Shown: positions 40,429 through 49,888 of the stretch, piece after piece
How the letters are laid out: each line of letters opens with the position of its first letter
How positions within the stretch are numbered: position 1 is the first letter of the stretch
Assembly (NCBI RefSeq): GCF_001908185.1
Contig: NZ_LGHM01000013.1
Location: 1-64,000 of the forward strand
Direction: 5' to 3'
DNA: 64,000 bases
Source of the DNA: Bradyrhizobium sp. AS23.2
GTDB lineage: Bacteria; Pseudomonadota; Alphaproteobacteria; Rhizobiales; Xanthobacteraceae
Notes under the pieces: model-generated
What the model was told of the DNA's origin: nothing
The model's database searches: none
What the model saw: the letters and a program-made list of their open reading frames with translations, nothing else
Program-made: the position numbers and the translations under genes

Positions 40429-41316
40429 ATGGCCGAGATCAGGAAGCCGATCGAATATTCGCCGAGCTGGACCTTCTTGGAGGGCAGGTGGCACGACGGC
40501 AACGTGCCGATCATGGGCCCGCGCACGCATGGCGCCTGGCTCGGCTCGGTCGTGTTCGACGGCGCGCGCGCATTCGAGGGCGTCGCGCCCGATCTCGATC
40601 GCCACGTCGCTCGCGCCAATCAATCGGCGATCAACTTTGGCCTGAAGCCGGTGGTCGACGCCAACACCTGGCTCACGCTTGCGCGTGAGGGCATCGCGCG
40701 CTTCGCGGTGAATGCCGAGCTTTACGTTCGTCCGATGTACTGGGCGCAGAACGGCTCGGGCGGCGGTGTGCTGTTCGATCCGGAGACCACCAATTGGTGC
40801 CTGTGCATCTACGAGGCGCCGATGCCGAAGCCCGTCGGCAATGCCATCACGCTGTCGCCGTTCCGCAGGCCCACCGCCGAATGTGCGCCGGTCGAAGCCA
40901 AGGCAGCCTGCCTCTACCCGAACAACTCGCGTGCGTTGGCCGAAGCCGCGGCGCGCGGCTTCCAGAACGCGCTGATGCTCGACATGCTCGGCAACGTCGC
41001 CGAGTTCGGCAATTCCAACGTGTTCATGGCCAAGGACGGCGTGGTCTTCACGCCGGTGCCGAACGGGACCTTCCTCAACGGCATCACGCGCCAGCGCGTC
41101 ATCAGCCTGCTTCGCGGCGATGGCGTCACCGTGGTCGAGAAGACGTTGCGCTATGCCGACTTCCTTGCCGCCGACGAGATCTTCTCCACCGGCAACTTCG
41201 CAAAAGTCGCGCCCGTGATCCGCATCGATTCGCGCGAGCTGAAGCCGGGCCCGTTCTACACCAGGGCGCGCAAGCTCTATTGGGACTTTGCGCATACGGT
41301 GAAGCTGGCGGCGTAG
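40429..41316 (+). CDS. Branched-chain amino acid aminotransferase (class IV)
   Basis: This 295-residue fold-type IV PLP aminotransferase interconverts branched-chain amino acids and 2-oxo acids with glutamate. The N-terminal GSVVFDGARAFEG, the Lys region APVEAKAACLYPNNS near 160 and EFGNSNVFMAKDGVVFTP near 195 are in place. D-amino acid aminotransferase-like specificity within class IV cannot be excluded. AAGGGGAGGCCGGTC precedes the ATG at 40429. Confidence 0.87.
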   Translation: MAEIRKPIEYSPSWTFLEGRWHDGNVPIMGPRTHGAWLGSVVFDGARAFEGVAPDLDRHVARANQSAINFGLKPVVDANTWLTLAREGIARFAVNAELYVRPMYWAQNGSGGGVLFDPETTNWCLCIYEAPMPKPVGNAITLSPFRRPTAECAPVEAKAACLYPNNSRALAEAAARGFQNALMLDMLGNVAEFGNSNVFMAKDGVVFTPVPNGTFLNGITRQRVISLLRGDGVTVVEKTLRYADFLAADEIFSTGNFAKVAPVIRIDSRELKPGPFYTRARKLYWDFAHTVKLAA

Positions 41317-41364
41317 GCGGCGCACTTCCTGTCATTGCGAGCGCATGCGCGCCAAGTACTCCGC

Positions 41365-41503
41365 TGTCATCGCCCGACTTGATCGGGCGATCCAGTATTC
41401 CAGAGACGTTCGTTGTTCACCGAGAAGCCGCGGCGTACTGGATGCCCCGCCGGAACCTGTCATCGGGCTCGCCGAAGGCGAGACCCGGTGGCGGGGCATG
41501 ACA
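41365..41503. repeat. Palindromic intergenic repeat with internal hairpins
   Basis: The outer ends TGTCATCGCC and GGGGCATGACA enclose CGCCCGACTTGATCGGGCG, a 7-bp hairpin, and GGGCTCGCCGAAGGCGAG. The sequence lies between convergent genes and is another dispersed Bradyrhizobium-type element. Confidence 0.75.
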
Positions 41504-41510
41504 GCTAGCT

Positions 41511-42128
41511 TTAGCTACGCCTTCGGAACCGGCTGAACTGGAACGCCTGCGTCGAATTCCACGGCGTGTGGTGGACCTCGCTCCGCGTCTCGACCAGCTC
41601 GAACCCCGGCCCGAGCTCTGCGGCGAGGCTCGCGCTGTTATGGCGCTGCACCGGCAGGCCGCTGCATTTCTCCGGACCATCGGGCGCGAACGTGGCGATG
41701 ATGACGTGGCCGCCAGGCGCAACCGCCGACCGCAGGCGCTCGACGTAGGCGGCCCTGTCGCGCGGATCGGTCAGGAAGTGAAACGCCGCGCGATCATGCC
41801 ACACATCGTAGCTGCGCGCAGGCCGCCATGCCGTGGCGTCGGCGACGATCCAGTCGACGGCTGCGGCGGCCGGACCAATCCGCCGCTTCGCAGCGTCGAG
41901 CGCATTGGCGGAGAGATCCAGCACGGCGACATCGCGATATCCGTCCTGCAGGAGCGAATCGACCAGCCGCGAGGCGCCGCCGCCGATATCGATGATGCCT
42001 GCGCGATGATCTGGACTGGCGGCGTGGATCATCTCGAGCGAGATCGCCGGAATATCCTGATACCAGCTCACCTCGGCCTCACCCTTGGTGGCGTAGACGT
42101 TGTCCCAATGCGTGCTTCGGTCGGACAT
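41511..42128 (-). CDS. Class I SAM-dependent methyltransferase
   Basis: This 205-residue Rossmann-fold methyltransferase has motif I GIIDIGGGASRLVDSL near 45, the acidic end of strand 2 in VAVLDLSANAL, and DWIVADATAW near 95. The SYDVWHDRAAFHFLTDP stretch is typical of small thiol/thiopurine-type or generic methyltransferases. Substrate is unknown. ATG 42128 follows TGGAGCTGCC. Confidence 0.85.
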   Translation of the reverse strand: MSDRSTHWDNVYATKGEAEVSWYQDIPAISLEMIHAASPDHRAGIIDIGGGASRLVDSLLQDGYRDVAVLDLSANALDAAKRRIGPAAAAVDWIVADATAWRPARSYDVWHDRAAFHFLTDPRDRAAYVERLRSAVAPGGHVIIATFAPDGPEKCSGLPVQRHNSASLAAELGPGFELVETRSEVHHTPWNSTQAFQFSRFRRRS

Positions 42129-42235
42129 GGCAGCTCCAGCCATCGCCGGGATGACGGCGAGCAAGAGGCGGCGCCTCTACAAATCCGCGGACCCCGCGTC
42201 CGCCGCATGCGGACGCGCTGGCATGAACGAAAGAC

Positions 42236-42820
42236 CTATTCGTCCTTCTTAGACATCCGCTCCAGGCGCTCCTGCATTTCCTTCATCTGCTGGCGAAGCT
42301 CGTCAATGTTGCTGTCCTTCGGCGTCTCGGCGTTCGCATCGGGCTCCGGGCTGGCCGCCGGGCGGGGCGCTGCGAAGGGCTTGAACATCGAGAAGGTTTG
42401 CTGGAACAGCTCCATGTTGCGGCGGACTTGTTCTTCCAACGGAGCGAAGGGCGTGCCGGACAGCGTGTTGGCGATCTGCTTGCGAAACTTTTCCTGCTCC
42501 TGGGTCAGCGTCGCGATCGACTGCTCCAGATATTTCGGCACCACCATCTGCATGCTGTCGCCGTAGAAGCGGATCAGCTGGCGCAGGAAAGTGGTCGGGA
42601 GCAGGTTCTGGCCGGCCTTGTTCTCCTGCTCGAAGATGATCTGGGCGAGCACGGAGCGGGTGATGTCGTCGCCGGTCTTGGCATCGTAGACTAGGAAATC
42701 TTCGCCGTCCTTGACCATGGCGGCGAGGTCCTCGAGCGTCACGTAAGTGCTCGTTCCGGTGTTATAGAGCCGGCGATTCGCGTATTTCTTGATGGTGGTG
42801 GGTTGGTCAGATTTCGCCAT
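42236..42820 (-). CDS. phaR: Polyhydroxyalkanoate synthesis repressor
   Basis: This 194-residue protein starts with the PHB accumulation DNA-binding domain (TTIKKYANRRLYNTGTSTYV) followed by two granule-associated repeats (about 65-140). A Pro/Ala-rich linker leads to a C-terminal coiled coil (DELRQQMKEMQERLERMS). PhaR binds PHB granules and represses phasin genes and itself until polymer is made. It is divergent from phaA across 316 bp. Confidence 0.95.
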   Translation of the reverse strand: MAKSDQPTTIKKYANRRLYNTGTSTYVTLEDLAAMVKDGEDFLVYDAKTGDDITRSVLAQIIFEQENKAGQNLLPTTFLRQLIRFYGDSMQMVVPKYLEQSIATLTQEQEKFRKQIANTLSGTPFAPLEEQVRRNMELFQQTFSMFKPFAAPRPAASPEPDANAETPKDSNIDELRQQMKEMQERLERMSKKDE

Positions 42821-43136
42821 GGGCTCTCACTTCAAAGACACTGAGAACAGGAACCTGCGGCATTGCCGCAAGGCGCGGGACGAGTACGCAACGCAACAAA
42901 ATAAGCATTTTCAAAGGGGTCACGCTACCGTTTTGTGCGCCACGGTTAGTCGCACAGCAAAAACTTGCTTGCGAAAGCGCCAAGAACGCTATTTTGAATG
43001 CGCTGCGGCATGAATTCGGTCGCCGGCCGATTGACATGCCTCAACGACGTTAACAGGATGCCTTACGAGACTGGCTGGCCGTTCCCAGCGCCCGCCTGCC
43101 CCTTTTTTTCAGAACCTCAAGCCTCAGGAGATGCCC
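42821..43136. promoter_or_regulatory. phaR-phaA divergent control region
   Basis: This 316-bp gap has no gene. At 42934-42956 it holds TGTGCG-N11-CGCACA, an interrupted palindrome. Several TTGC/GCAA elements lie nearby (TTGCTTGCG at 42966). PhaR in related bacteria recognises TGC...GCA-type sites, so autoregulation is plausible. A C-rich and T7 stretch lies just before the phaA ribosome binding site. Confidence 0.45.
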
Positions 43137-44315
<1,179 letters not shown>

Positions 44316-44459
44316 TGTGGGCGAGGCACCAAACGAAAACATGCATCGCGCAACTGACGCGTGCGCTGCACACCTGACTCAGTGCGTTGCACGCGGCTAA
44401 AAAGGCGGCGGTTGCAAATCAAATATTCTTCGCAACTGCGCAAGCCTCGACTAAATACA

Positions 44460-44489
44460 AACGCCCGGCTCAACGCCGGGCGTTTTGTT
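44460..44489 (+). terminator. Rho-independent terminator between phaA and phaB
   Basis: The 10-bp stem AACGCCCGGC / GCCGGGCGTT with a five-base loop runs into TTGTTCTT. It lies 145 bp beyond phaA and 91 bp before phaB, so phaB probably has its own promoter or depends on read-through. Confidence 0.85.
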
Positions 44490-44580
44490 CTTGATGTCCG
44501 TCAAACCAGCCGCATAATCCGTCGTTAAAAACCATCGCTAATCAGCATCAATGATTGAGTCCAAGGGAAGGAAGCTTGAG

Positions 44581-45306
44581 ATGGCACGAGTTGCACTGGT
44601 GACGGGTGGTACGCGGGGCATTGGTGCTGCGATCAGCAAGGCGCTGAAGGCAGCTGGCTACAAGGTCGCAGCGAGCTATGCCGGCAATGATGCCGCGGCG
44701 GAGAAGTTCAAGGCCGAGACCGGTATCGCCGTCTATAAATGGGACGTCGCGTCGTTCGATGCCTGTGCGGAAGGCGTGAAGAAGGTTGAAGCTGATCTCG
44801 GTCCCGTCGACGTGCTCGTCAACAATGCCGGCATCACCCGCGACACCGCCTTCCACAAGATGACGCTCGAGCAGTGGAACGCCGTGATCAACACCAATCT
44901 CGGCTCGCTGTTCAACATGACGCGCCAGGTGATCGAAGGCATGCGCGCGCGCAAGTTCGGCCGCGTCATCTCGATCTCGTCGATCAACGGCCAGAAAGGG
45001 CAGTTCGGTCAGGTCAACTATTCCGCGGCGAAGGCCGGCGACATCGGCTTCACCAAGGCGCTCGCGCTCGAGAACGCCAAGGGCGGCATCACTGTGAACG
45101 CGATCTGCCCCGGCTATATCAACACCGAAATGGTGCAGGCGGTGCCGAAGGACGTTCTGGAGAAGAACGTGATCCCGCAGATCCCGGTCAGCCGGCTCGG
45201 CGAGCCCGAGGAGATCGCGCGCGCGGTGGTGTTCCTCGCGGCCGACGAGGCCGGCTTCATCACCGGGTCGACGCTGACCATCAATGGCGGCCAATATCAG
45301 ACCTGA
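44581..45306 (+). CDS. phaB: Acetoacetyl-CoA reductase
   Basis: This 241-residue short-chain dehydrogenase makes (R)-3-hydroxybutyryl-CoA with NADPH. It shows the cofactor motif VTGGTRGIG, NNAGITRD near 82, the Ser-Tyr-Lys triad in SISSINGQKGQ and NYSAAKAG near 150, and the PhaB-typical QFGQVNYSAAKAGDIGF. GGGAAGGAAGCTTGAG precedes ATG 44581; an in-frame ATG at 44551 lacks a ribosome binding site. Closest alternative is FabG, but the sequence between the triad and phaA linkage support PhaB. Confidence 0.95.
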   Translation: MARVALVTGGTRGIGAAISKALKAAGYKVAASYAGNDAAAEKFKAETGIAVYKWDVASFDACAEGVKKVEADLGPVDVLVNNAGITRDTAFHKMTLEQWNAVINTNLGSLFNMTRQVIEGMRARKFGRVISISSINGQKGQFGQVNYSAAKAGDIGFTKALALENAKGGITVNAICPGYINTEMVQAVPKDVLEKNVIPQIPVSRLGEPEEIARAVVFLAADEAGFITGSTLTINGGQYQT

Positions 45307-45392
45307 TATGGCACAAAGCCTTTATATGGCGCCAAGCCTTTAAGCTAAAAGCCTGTAGCTTCAGGCGCGACAAGGCGATAGTGAAGACGAAA

Positions 45393-45415
45393 ATGCCCGG
45401 CCTCGTGCCGGGCAT
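45393..45415. repeat. Small palindrome ATGCCCGGC / GCCGGGCAT
   Basis: A 9-bp perfect stem with a five-base loop lies between phaB and the EamA gene. It is a common Bradyrhizobium element that is easily mistaken for a coding start. There is no T-run on the plus strand. Confidence 0.7.
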
Positions 45416-45440
45416 CCGCGTCCTCAGAGCCCTTCAATTG

Positions 45441-46310
45441 ATGACCCCGCGCACAGCCACGCTGATCGGATTGACCGCAATCCTGATGTGGTCGCTGCTC
45501 TCCGTGATGACGGTGGCGACCGGGAAAATCCCCGCCTTTCAGCTTGCCGCGATGACGTTCGCGATCGGCGGTCTCGTCGGGCTCCTCACCTGGATCGGCC
45601 GCGACGGGGCCGCCACGAGCCTGCGCCAGCCGCTTGTCGTCTGGGCGGTCGGCGTCGGCGGCCTGTTCGGCTATCACGCCCTCTATTTCCTCGCCCTGCG
45701 TTTCGCGCCGCCGGCCGAAGCAGGCCTTCTCAATTATTTGTGGCCGCTGTTGATCGTGCTGTTCTCGTCATTCCTGCCGGGCGAGCGGCTTGCCGTGCAT
45801 CACATCATCGGTGCCGTGCTCGGCCTCGTCGGCACCGTGCTGCTGTTTGCCGGCAGCACCTCCGGTTTCGCGCCGGGCCAGGTGCCGGGATTGATCGCTG
45901 CGTTCGTCGCGGCGTTCGTCTGGGCAACCTATTCGGTGCTGTCGCGCCGGCTGAAGGCCGTGCCGACCGATGCCGTCGCAGGCTTCTGTCTCGCCACCGC
46001 GGTGCTCGCCGCGCTAATGCATGGTTTGCTTGAAACCACCGTGTGGCCCGAGACCACGCTGCAATGGCTCTCCGTGATCGCGCTCGGCATCGGCCCCGTC
46101 GGTGCAGCATTCTATGCCTGGGACATCGGCATGAAGCGTGGCGACATCCGCGTGCTCGGCGCCGCCTCCTACGCGACGCCGCTGCTCTCGACCGGCTTCC
46201 TCATCGCTGCCGGTTTTGCCAAGGCCAGCGCCAACATCGCCATCGCCGCCATTCTGATCGCCGGCGGCGGCCTGATCGCGGCGAAGGACATGGTGCTGCG
46301 GAAGCGATGA
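45441..46310 (+). CDS. EamA/DMT family transporter
   Basis: This 289-residue protein has ten predicted membrane helices in two EamA repeats (about 5-130 and 145-285), ending KDMVLRKR. DMT-family carriers commonly export amino acids or other small metabolites. The substrate is unknown. ATG 45441 is the first Met before helix 1; upstream sequence in the same frame is the palindromic element and phaB shadow. Only a weak ribosome binding site is visible. Confidence 0.85.
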   Translation: MTPRTATLIGLTAILMWSLLSVMTVATGKIPAFQLAAMTFAIGGLVGLLTWIGRDGAATSLRQPLVVWAVGVGGLFGYHALYFLALRFAPPAEAGLLNYLWPLLIVLFSSFLPGERLAVHHIIGAVLGLVGTVLLFAGSTSGFAPGQVPGLIAAFVAAFVWATYSVLSRRLKAVPTDAVAGFCLATAVLAALMHGLLETTVWPETTLQWLSVIALGIGPVGAAFYAWDIGMKRGDIRVLGAASYATPLLSTGFLIAAGFAKASANIAIAAILIAGGGLIAAKDMVLRKR

Positions 46311-46443
46311 CTGTCATTCCCGGGGGGCGATGCGCAGCATCGAACCCGGAATCCATTTATCGGCGTCAATGATGGAGAGATGGATTCTCCGATGCGCAAT
46401 TGCGCATCATAGCTCGCCGCTTTGCGGCGCCCCGGAATGACAG
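46311..46443. repeat. Palindromic repeat with CTGTCATTCC arms
   Basis: The ends CTGTCATTCCCGGGG and CCCCGGAATGACAG enclose further internal pairs (GATGCGCA / TGCGCATC). It lies between convergent genes and belongs to the family seen at 2023 and 6955. Confidence 0.85.
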
Positions 46444-46448
46444 CTTGC

Positions 46449-46871
46449 CTAAGGCTCCCAGCCCTTCGGCGCGAGCTCGAATTTTGCGAATTCGAACGCG
46501 GGTGCCACGGTGCAGCCGACCAGCGTCCACTCGCCAGTGGTCTCTGCCATCTGCCAGGCGTCGGCCGGCACGATCGCCTGCGGCCGCTCGCCGCTCACAA
46601 GATCGGTGCCGAGGCGCACCTCGTGCTGGGAGCAGCCTTCATGCGCGATGCGCAGCGTCAACGGGCTGCCCGCATAATAGTGCCAGATCTCGACCGCATC
46701 GATGCGGTGCCAGTGCGAGCGCTCGCCGCGCGCGAGCAGGAAGTAAATCAGGGTCGAGCGCGATCGTCCGTTGGCGTCCGTTGTCTGGTCGCGAAAGGTC
46801 TCGCGGTAATGCCCGCCTTCGGGATGCGGGCGGAGTTCGAGGCGCGCGATGATCTCGGCTGCGGTCGGCAT
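46449..46871 (-). CDS. Cupin-fold DUF985 protein
   Basis: This 140-residue protein covers one DUF985 (cupin_5) domain: AEIIARLELRPHPEGGHYRE at the start, SHWHRIDAVEIWHYYAGSPL near 55, then VPADAWQMAE and a C-terminal AFEFAKFELAP. His residues in HWHRID could bind a metal. Function is not known for the family, though some members are linked to sugar epimerase-like folds. It follows gloB on the same strand after 9 bp. Confidence 0.9.
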   Translation of the reverse strand: MPTAAEIIARLELRPHPEGGHYRETFRDQTTDANGRSRSTLIYFLLARGERSHWHRIDAVEIWHYYAGSPLTLRIAHEGCSQHEVRLGTDLVSGERPQAIVPADAWQMAETTGEWTLVGCTVAPAFEFAKFELAPKGWEP

Positions 46872-46880
46872 CGATTCCCG

Positions 46881-47648
46881 TCAGGACTTGTTCTTGCGCT
46901 CGCGCAATTCGCCGAACACGACGGCGGCATCAGCACCCTTCATGTGTAGCCTGGCTGCGACCGAGGGTTCATCAGCGCGCAGGAACACATTTGCTCGCTT
47001 CTCTTCACCAAGCAGTGAGGGAATGGTCGGCTTGTTCTCGGCGCGGAGCTTGGCAACTTCCGCCGCGCGCGCCTGGAGCGCCGCATTGTCCGGCTCGATG
47101 GTGAGCGCAAACTTGACGTTCGAGGCGGTGTATTCGTGGCCGCAATAGAGCTTGAAGTCGTCGGGCAGGGCCCGCAGCTTCAGAAGCGAATCCCACATCA
47201 TCGGGTAGGTGCCTTCGAACACCCGGCCGCAGCCGATCGAGAACAGCGTGTCGGCGGCGAACACCGTCTTCTCGGTGTCGAACACGTAGGAGACGTGGTC
47301 GAGCGTGTGGCCGGGCGTCTCGACGACGCGCCCCAGCAAGGTGCCGATCTTGACCACGTCGCCATTGGCGACGCGCAGGTCGACGTCGGCAATCTTCGTC
47401 GTCTTGTCGTGCGGCGCGACGACGCGGCAATTGTATTTCTGCTTGAGTTCGGCGACCCCGCCGACATGATCGCCGTGATGATGGGTGATCAGGATATCCG
47501 TGAGCTGCCAGCCCTCGCGCTCCAGCGCCTTCAGGATGGGGCCGGCCTCCGGCGCGTCGATCGAAGCGGTTGCCTTGGTTTCCACATCGTGGATCAGATA
47601 ACCGAAATTGTCGTTTAAACAGTTGAAAGTACGAATTTCGGCGGCCAT
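46881..47648 (-). CDS. gloB: Hydroxyacylglutathione hydrolase (glyoxalase II)
   Basis: This 255-residue metallohydrolase cleaves S-lactoylglutathione to lactate and glutathione, completing methylglyoxal detoxification. The dinuclear site THHHGDHVGG is near residue 55, further ligands are in ETPGHTLDHVSY near 110 and FAADTLFSIGCGR near 130, and CGHEYTASN near 170 is the glyoxalase II signature. ATG 47648 follows GGAGATGTC. It is divergent from a methyltransferase gene, a pairing often seen in alphaproteobacteria. Confidence 0.95.
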   Translation of the reverse strand: MAAEIRTFNCLNDNFGYLIHDVETKATASIDAPEAGPILKALEREGWQLTDILITHHHGDHVGGVAELKQKYNCRVVAPHDKTTKIADVDLRVANGDVVKIGTLLGRVVETPGHTLDHVSYVFDTEKTVFAADTLFSIGCGRVFEGTYPMMWDSLLKLRALPDDFKLYCGHEYTASNVKFALTIEPDNAALQARAAEVAKLRAENKPTIPSLLGEEKRANVFLRADEPSVAARLHMKGADAAVVFGELRERKNKS

Positions 47649-47756
47649 GACATCTCCATCGCGCTCAGCCCCGCCAGACAAATATGGCGTTAACGTTGCG
47701 CAGGCAATGCAATATTCCGCGCGCGGCGGCGGCCTTGTGCATGTTACATTGCCGTC

Positions 47757-48503
47757 ATGAGCATCGACGTCGTCGACCTCCGCGAGTTCTATTCCCGTCG
47801 ACTCGGGATTGTGGCGCGGCAAATGATCAACCGCGGCATCAGGCAGCGCTGGCCGAACGCCGAGGGCCAGCGCGTGCTCGGCATCGGCTATCCGACGCCC
47901 TATCTCGGCCTGTTCCGCGAGGACGCGGAGCGCTGCATCGCCTTCATGCCGGCGGCCCAGGGCGTTCTGAAATGGCCGACGGGACGGCCGGCACTGGCTT
48001 CGCTGGTGGATGAATTCTCGTTGCCGCTTCCTGACGCCGCGGTCGACCGCATCCTCCTGGTCCATGCGCTGGAGATGTCGGACGATCCGGCCGCGCTGCT
48101 GCGCGAGGTCTGGCGCGTGCTGTCGCCGTCCGGCCGCGTCATCGCGGTGATCCCGAACCGGCGCGGGGTGTGGACCCGTACCGACAATACGCCGTTCGGC
48201 CATGGCCGGCCCTATTCGCGCTCGCAGATCACCGATCTGCTGCGCCAGACCTGGTTCACGCCGACCGCCTGGGGCGAAGCGCTGTTCATGCCGCCCTATG
48301 CCGGCGGCTGGGTGCTGAAATCGGCGCAGATGTGGGAGCGCGCGGGCGCGGCGCTGTCGCTGCCCTTCGCGGGCGTGCACATCGTCGAGGCGACCAAGCA
48401 GGTCTACCGCGCCATCCCCGCCAAGCGCGAACGGGCACGGTTGATTCCCGCGCTGACCAAGCCAGTGCTGGTGCCGTCGTCCACGACGGTCACGCGCAGC
48501 TGA
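47757..48503 (+). CDS. Methyltransferase-domain protein next to gloB
   Basis: This 248-residue protein has a class I methyltransferase domain of the methyltransf_11 type: RVLGIGYPTPYLG as a shortened motif I, AVDRILLVHALEMSDDP near 95 and LLREVWRVLSPSGRVIAVIPNR near 120. Motif I lacks the usual GxGxG, so SAM binding may be altered. The C-terminal 100 residues are conserved with gloB-linked homologues as I recall them. Substrate is unknown. Confidence 0.82.
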   Translation: MSIDVVDLREFYSRRLGIVARQMINRGIRQRWPNAEGQRVLGIGYPTPYLGLFREDAERCIAFMPAAQGVLKWPTGRPALASLVDEFSLPLPDAAVDRILLVHALEMSDDPAALLREVWRVLSPSGRVIAVIPNRRGVWTRTDNTPFGHGRPYSRSQITDLLRQTWFTPTAWGEALFMPPYAGGWVLKSAQMWERAGAALSLPFAGVHIVEATKQVYRAIPAKRERARLIPALTKPVLVPSSTTVTRS

Positions 48504-48538
48504 AACTCGATGAAATCATGCTGGCCATCGCCGGCGTT

Positions 48539-48561
48539 CACCTCTCCCCACGGGAGAGGTG
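48539..48561. repeat. Hairpin CACCTCTCCC / GGGAGAGGTG
   Basis: A 10-bp perfect stem with a three-base loop lies 35 bp after the methyltransferase stop. No T-run follows. It is similar to the CCTCTCCCC elements at 26805 and 33537 and may act as a transcript end. Confidence 0.6.
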
Positions 48562-48612
48562 ATGCGCGCAGAGCTCGCATCGAGCTAACCAATACTCAAT
48601 GCCTCAAAAGCA

Positions 48613-48639
48613 AATCGTCCCGGCGTGGCCGGGACGATT
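48613..48639 (-). terminator. Terminator of the DUF4167 transcript
   Basis: A perfect 12-bp stem AATCGTCCCGGC / GCCGGGACGATT with a three-base loop is followed on the minus strand by TGCTTTTG. It is 31 bp past the DUF4167 stop codon. Confidence 0.8.
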
Positions 48640-48670
48640 GCAATTCGATAAATCCGATAGGGCCTGCGGC

Positions 48671-49426
48671 TTACTCGCTGGGCGCGTGATCGTCGCCGGA
48701 AGCGGCCGGAGCGGCTTCGCGCTCGGGACGCGGACCATGCGGCCGGCGCCGGCGGCGCGGATAACGCTCGCCGCCGCCACCGCCGCCCTCGAAGCCGCCC
48801 TGGCCGGCATTCACCTGCGGCTGCGCGCCGGTGATGAAGGAGGGCAGGCGGTCGACGCTGCCGGCATCGGCAACGACGGGCTGCGGCTGGTTCTGCGGTT
48901 GCGGCTGGGGCTGATACTGCGGCTGCGGACGATGATCGCGCTCGCGGTGCTCGCGCGGCTGCTGCTGCTGGTCGCGCTGATAAGGCTGCTGGTTGTCGCG
49001 CTGCTGATGATCGCGCTGGCCGTCGCGCGTGTAAGGCTGCTGCTGCGGTTGCGGAACGAAGCCCGGTTCCTGGCCGAAATTCGAGAAATTCTCGCCGTCG
49101 TCCTCGCCGAAGTCGCTGCTCGTGCTGATCGGCTCGTCGCCGCGCGGCTGCTGGTTCTGGCGGAACTGTTCCTGAGCGGCGGCGATCAGGCGGAAATAAT
49201 GCTCGGCGTGCTGGTAGTAGTTCTCGGCTGCAACGGGATCGCCGGAGGAGCGCGCGTCGCGCGCAAGCTGGAGATATTTCTCGGCGATGTGCGAGGCGGT
49301 GCCGCGGATCTTGATGTCGGGTCCGTTGGACTCGTAGACCCGGGTCATCGGGTTCTGGCTGCGCCGGTTGTTGTTGTTATTATTGTTGCGGTTGCGCATC
49401 CGCTGCTTGTTCTGACCGTTTCTCAT
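48671..49426 (-). CDS. DUF4167 protein, low-complexity RNA-binding-like
   Basis: This 251-residue protein has an Asn/Arg-rich start including seven consecutive Asn, then the conserved DUF4167 core (about 25-90: NPMTRVYESNGPDIKIRGT, then IAEKYLQLARDA and AENYYQHAEHYFRL). A long Gln/Pro/Arg-rich disordered tail follows. In Rhizobiales it follows prmC, as here. The composition suggests nucleic acid binding or condensate formation, which is not shown. Unusually for its position, 462 bp of hairpin-rich sequence separate it from prmC. Confidence 0.9.
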   Translation of the reverse strand: MRNGQNKQRMRNRNNNNNNNRRSQNPMTRVYESNGPDIKIRGTASHIAEKYLQLARDARSSGDPVAAENYYQHAEHYFRLIAAAQEQFRQNQQPRGDEPISTSSDFGEDDGENFSNFGQEPGFVPQPQQQPYTRDGQRDHQQRDNQQPYQRDQQQQPREHRERDHRPQPQYQPQPQPQNQPQPVVADAGSVDRLPSFITGAQPQVNAGQGGFEGGGGGGERYPRRRRRPHGPRPEREAAPAASGDDHAPSE

Positions 49427-49888
49427 GTCCTGCCTTTAATTCCAGCCTAAAGGTTGCACGCACTACTGATTGCTGAGAGTGACCTGGTGACAGCGGCTCA
49501 CATTTCTCGCGCGCACCGCGCGCAAGAGCGGCTTGAACCCTGCCGATGTTTGTCGACCGTCGCGTTCAACAAAGACGCGTTCCCCACTCGCCAGCATTCA
49601 TCGCCAGCGAACCCATTCATTTTGCCTGCCGAAACAAGCCCAGCTTTCTCGCGTAAGTCTTCAAGCGCAATATCAGGCTTTCGTTCACGTTGCGGTCGGA
49701 GAGCAGCGCAGCTCCACTGGCCATCGCGCTCAACAGGACCTGCGGCTTGGAACCTTCAAATCAGTAAAGCTCTCGCCCGAGAGCCCGGCTTTCACCCGTA
49801 GGTCTACGGGGCCGGTACCGATGTGTTGACCGGAACGTAGTCGTTCCGACGGGATATTCCAAGAGGTTTTTACAGGCCAATCCGGCTT
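49427..49888 (-). other. Hairpin-rich 462-bp leader between prmC and DUF4167; candidate ncRNA or structured 5' UTR
   Basis: No credible coding frame. Perfect or near-perfect hairpins occur at 49831-49848 (CGGAACG/CGTTCCG), 49795-49810 (CCCGTA/TACGGG), 49769-49784 (GCTCTCG/CGAGAGC) and 49509-49523 (GCGCGC/GCGCGC). The prmC coding end itself contains GGGCCG-TTT-CGGCCC. Three hairpins are packed in 80 bp. No tmRNA tag frame, RNase P core or known riboswitch consensus was found. Strand is given as that of the downstream gene. Confidence 0.5.

Noticed and set aside
45393..45440. Upstream extension of the EamA transporter from the ATG inside the ATGCCCGGC palindrome
   Set aside because: The sequence is a common repeat that fakes a coding start, and the mature membrane topology begins at ATG 45441.
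49427..49888. tmRNA or RNase P RNA
   Set aside because: No reading frame for an ANDN-type tag and no RNase P core sequence could be found in either strand.
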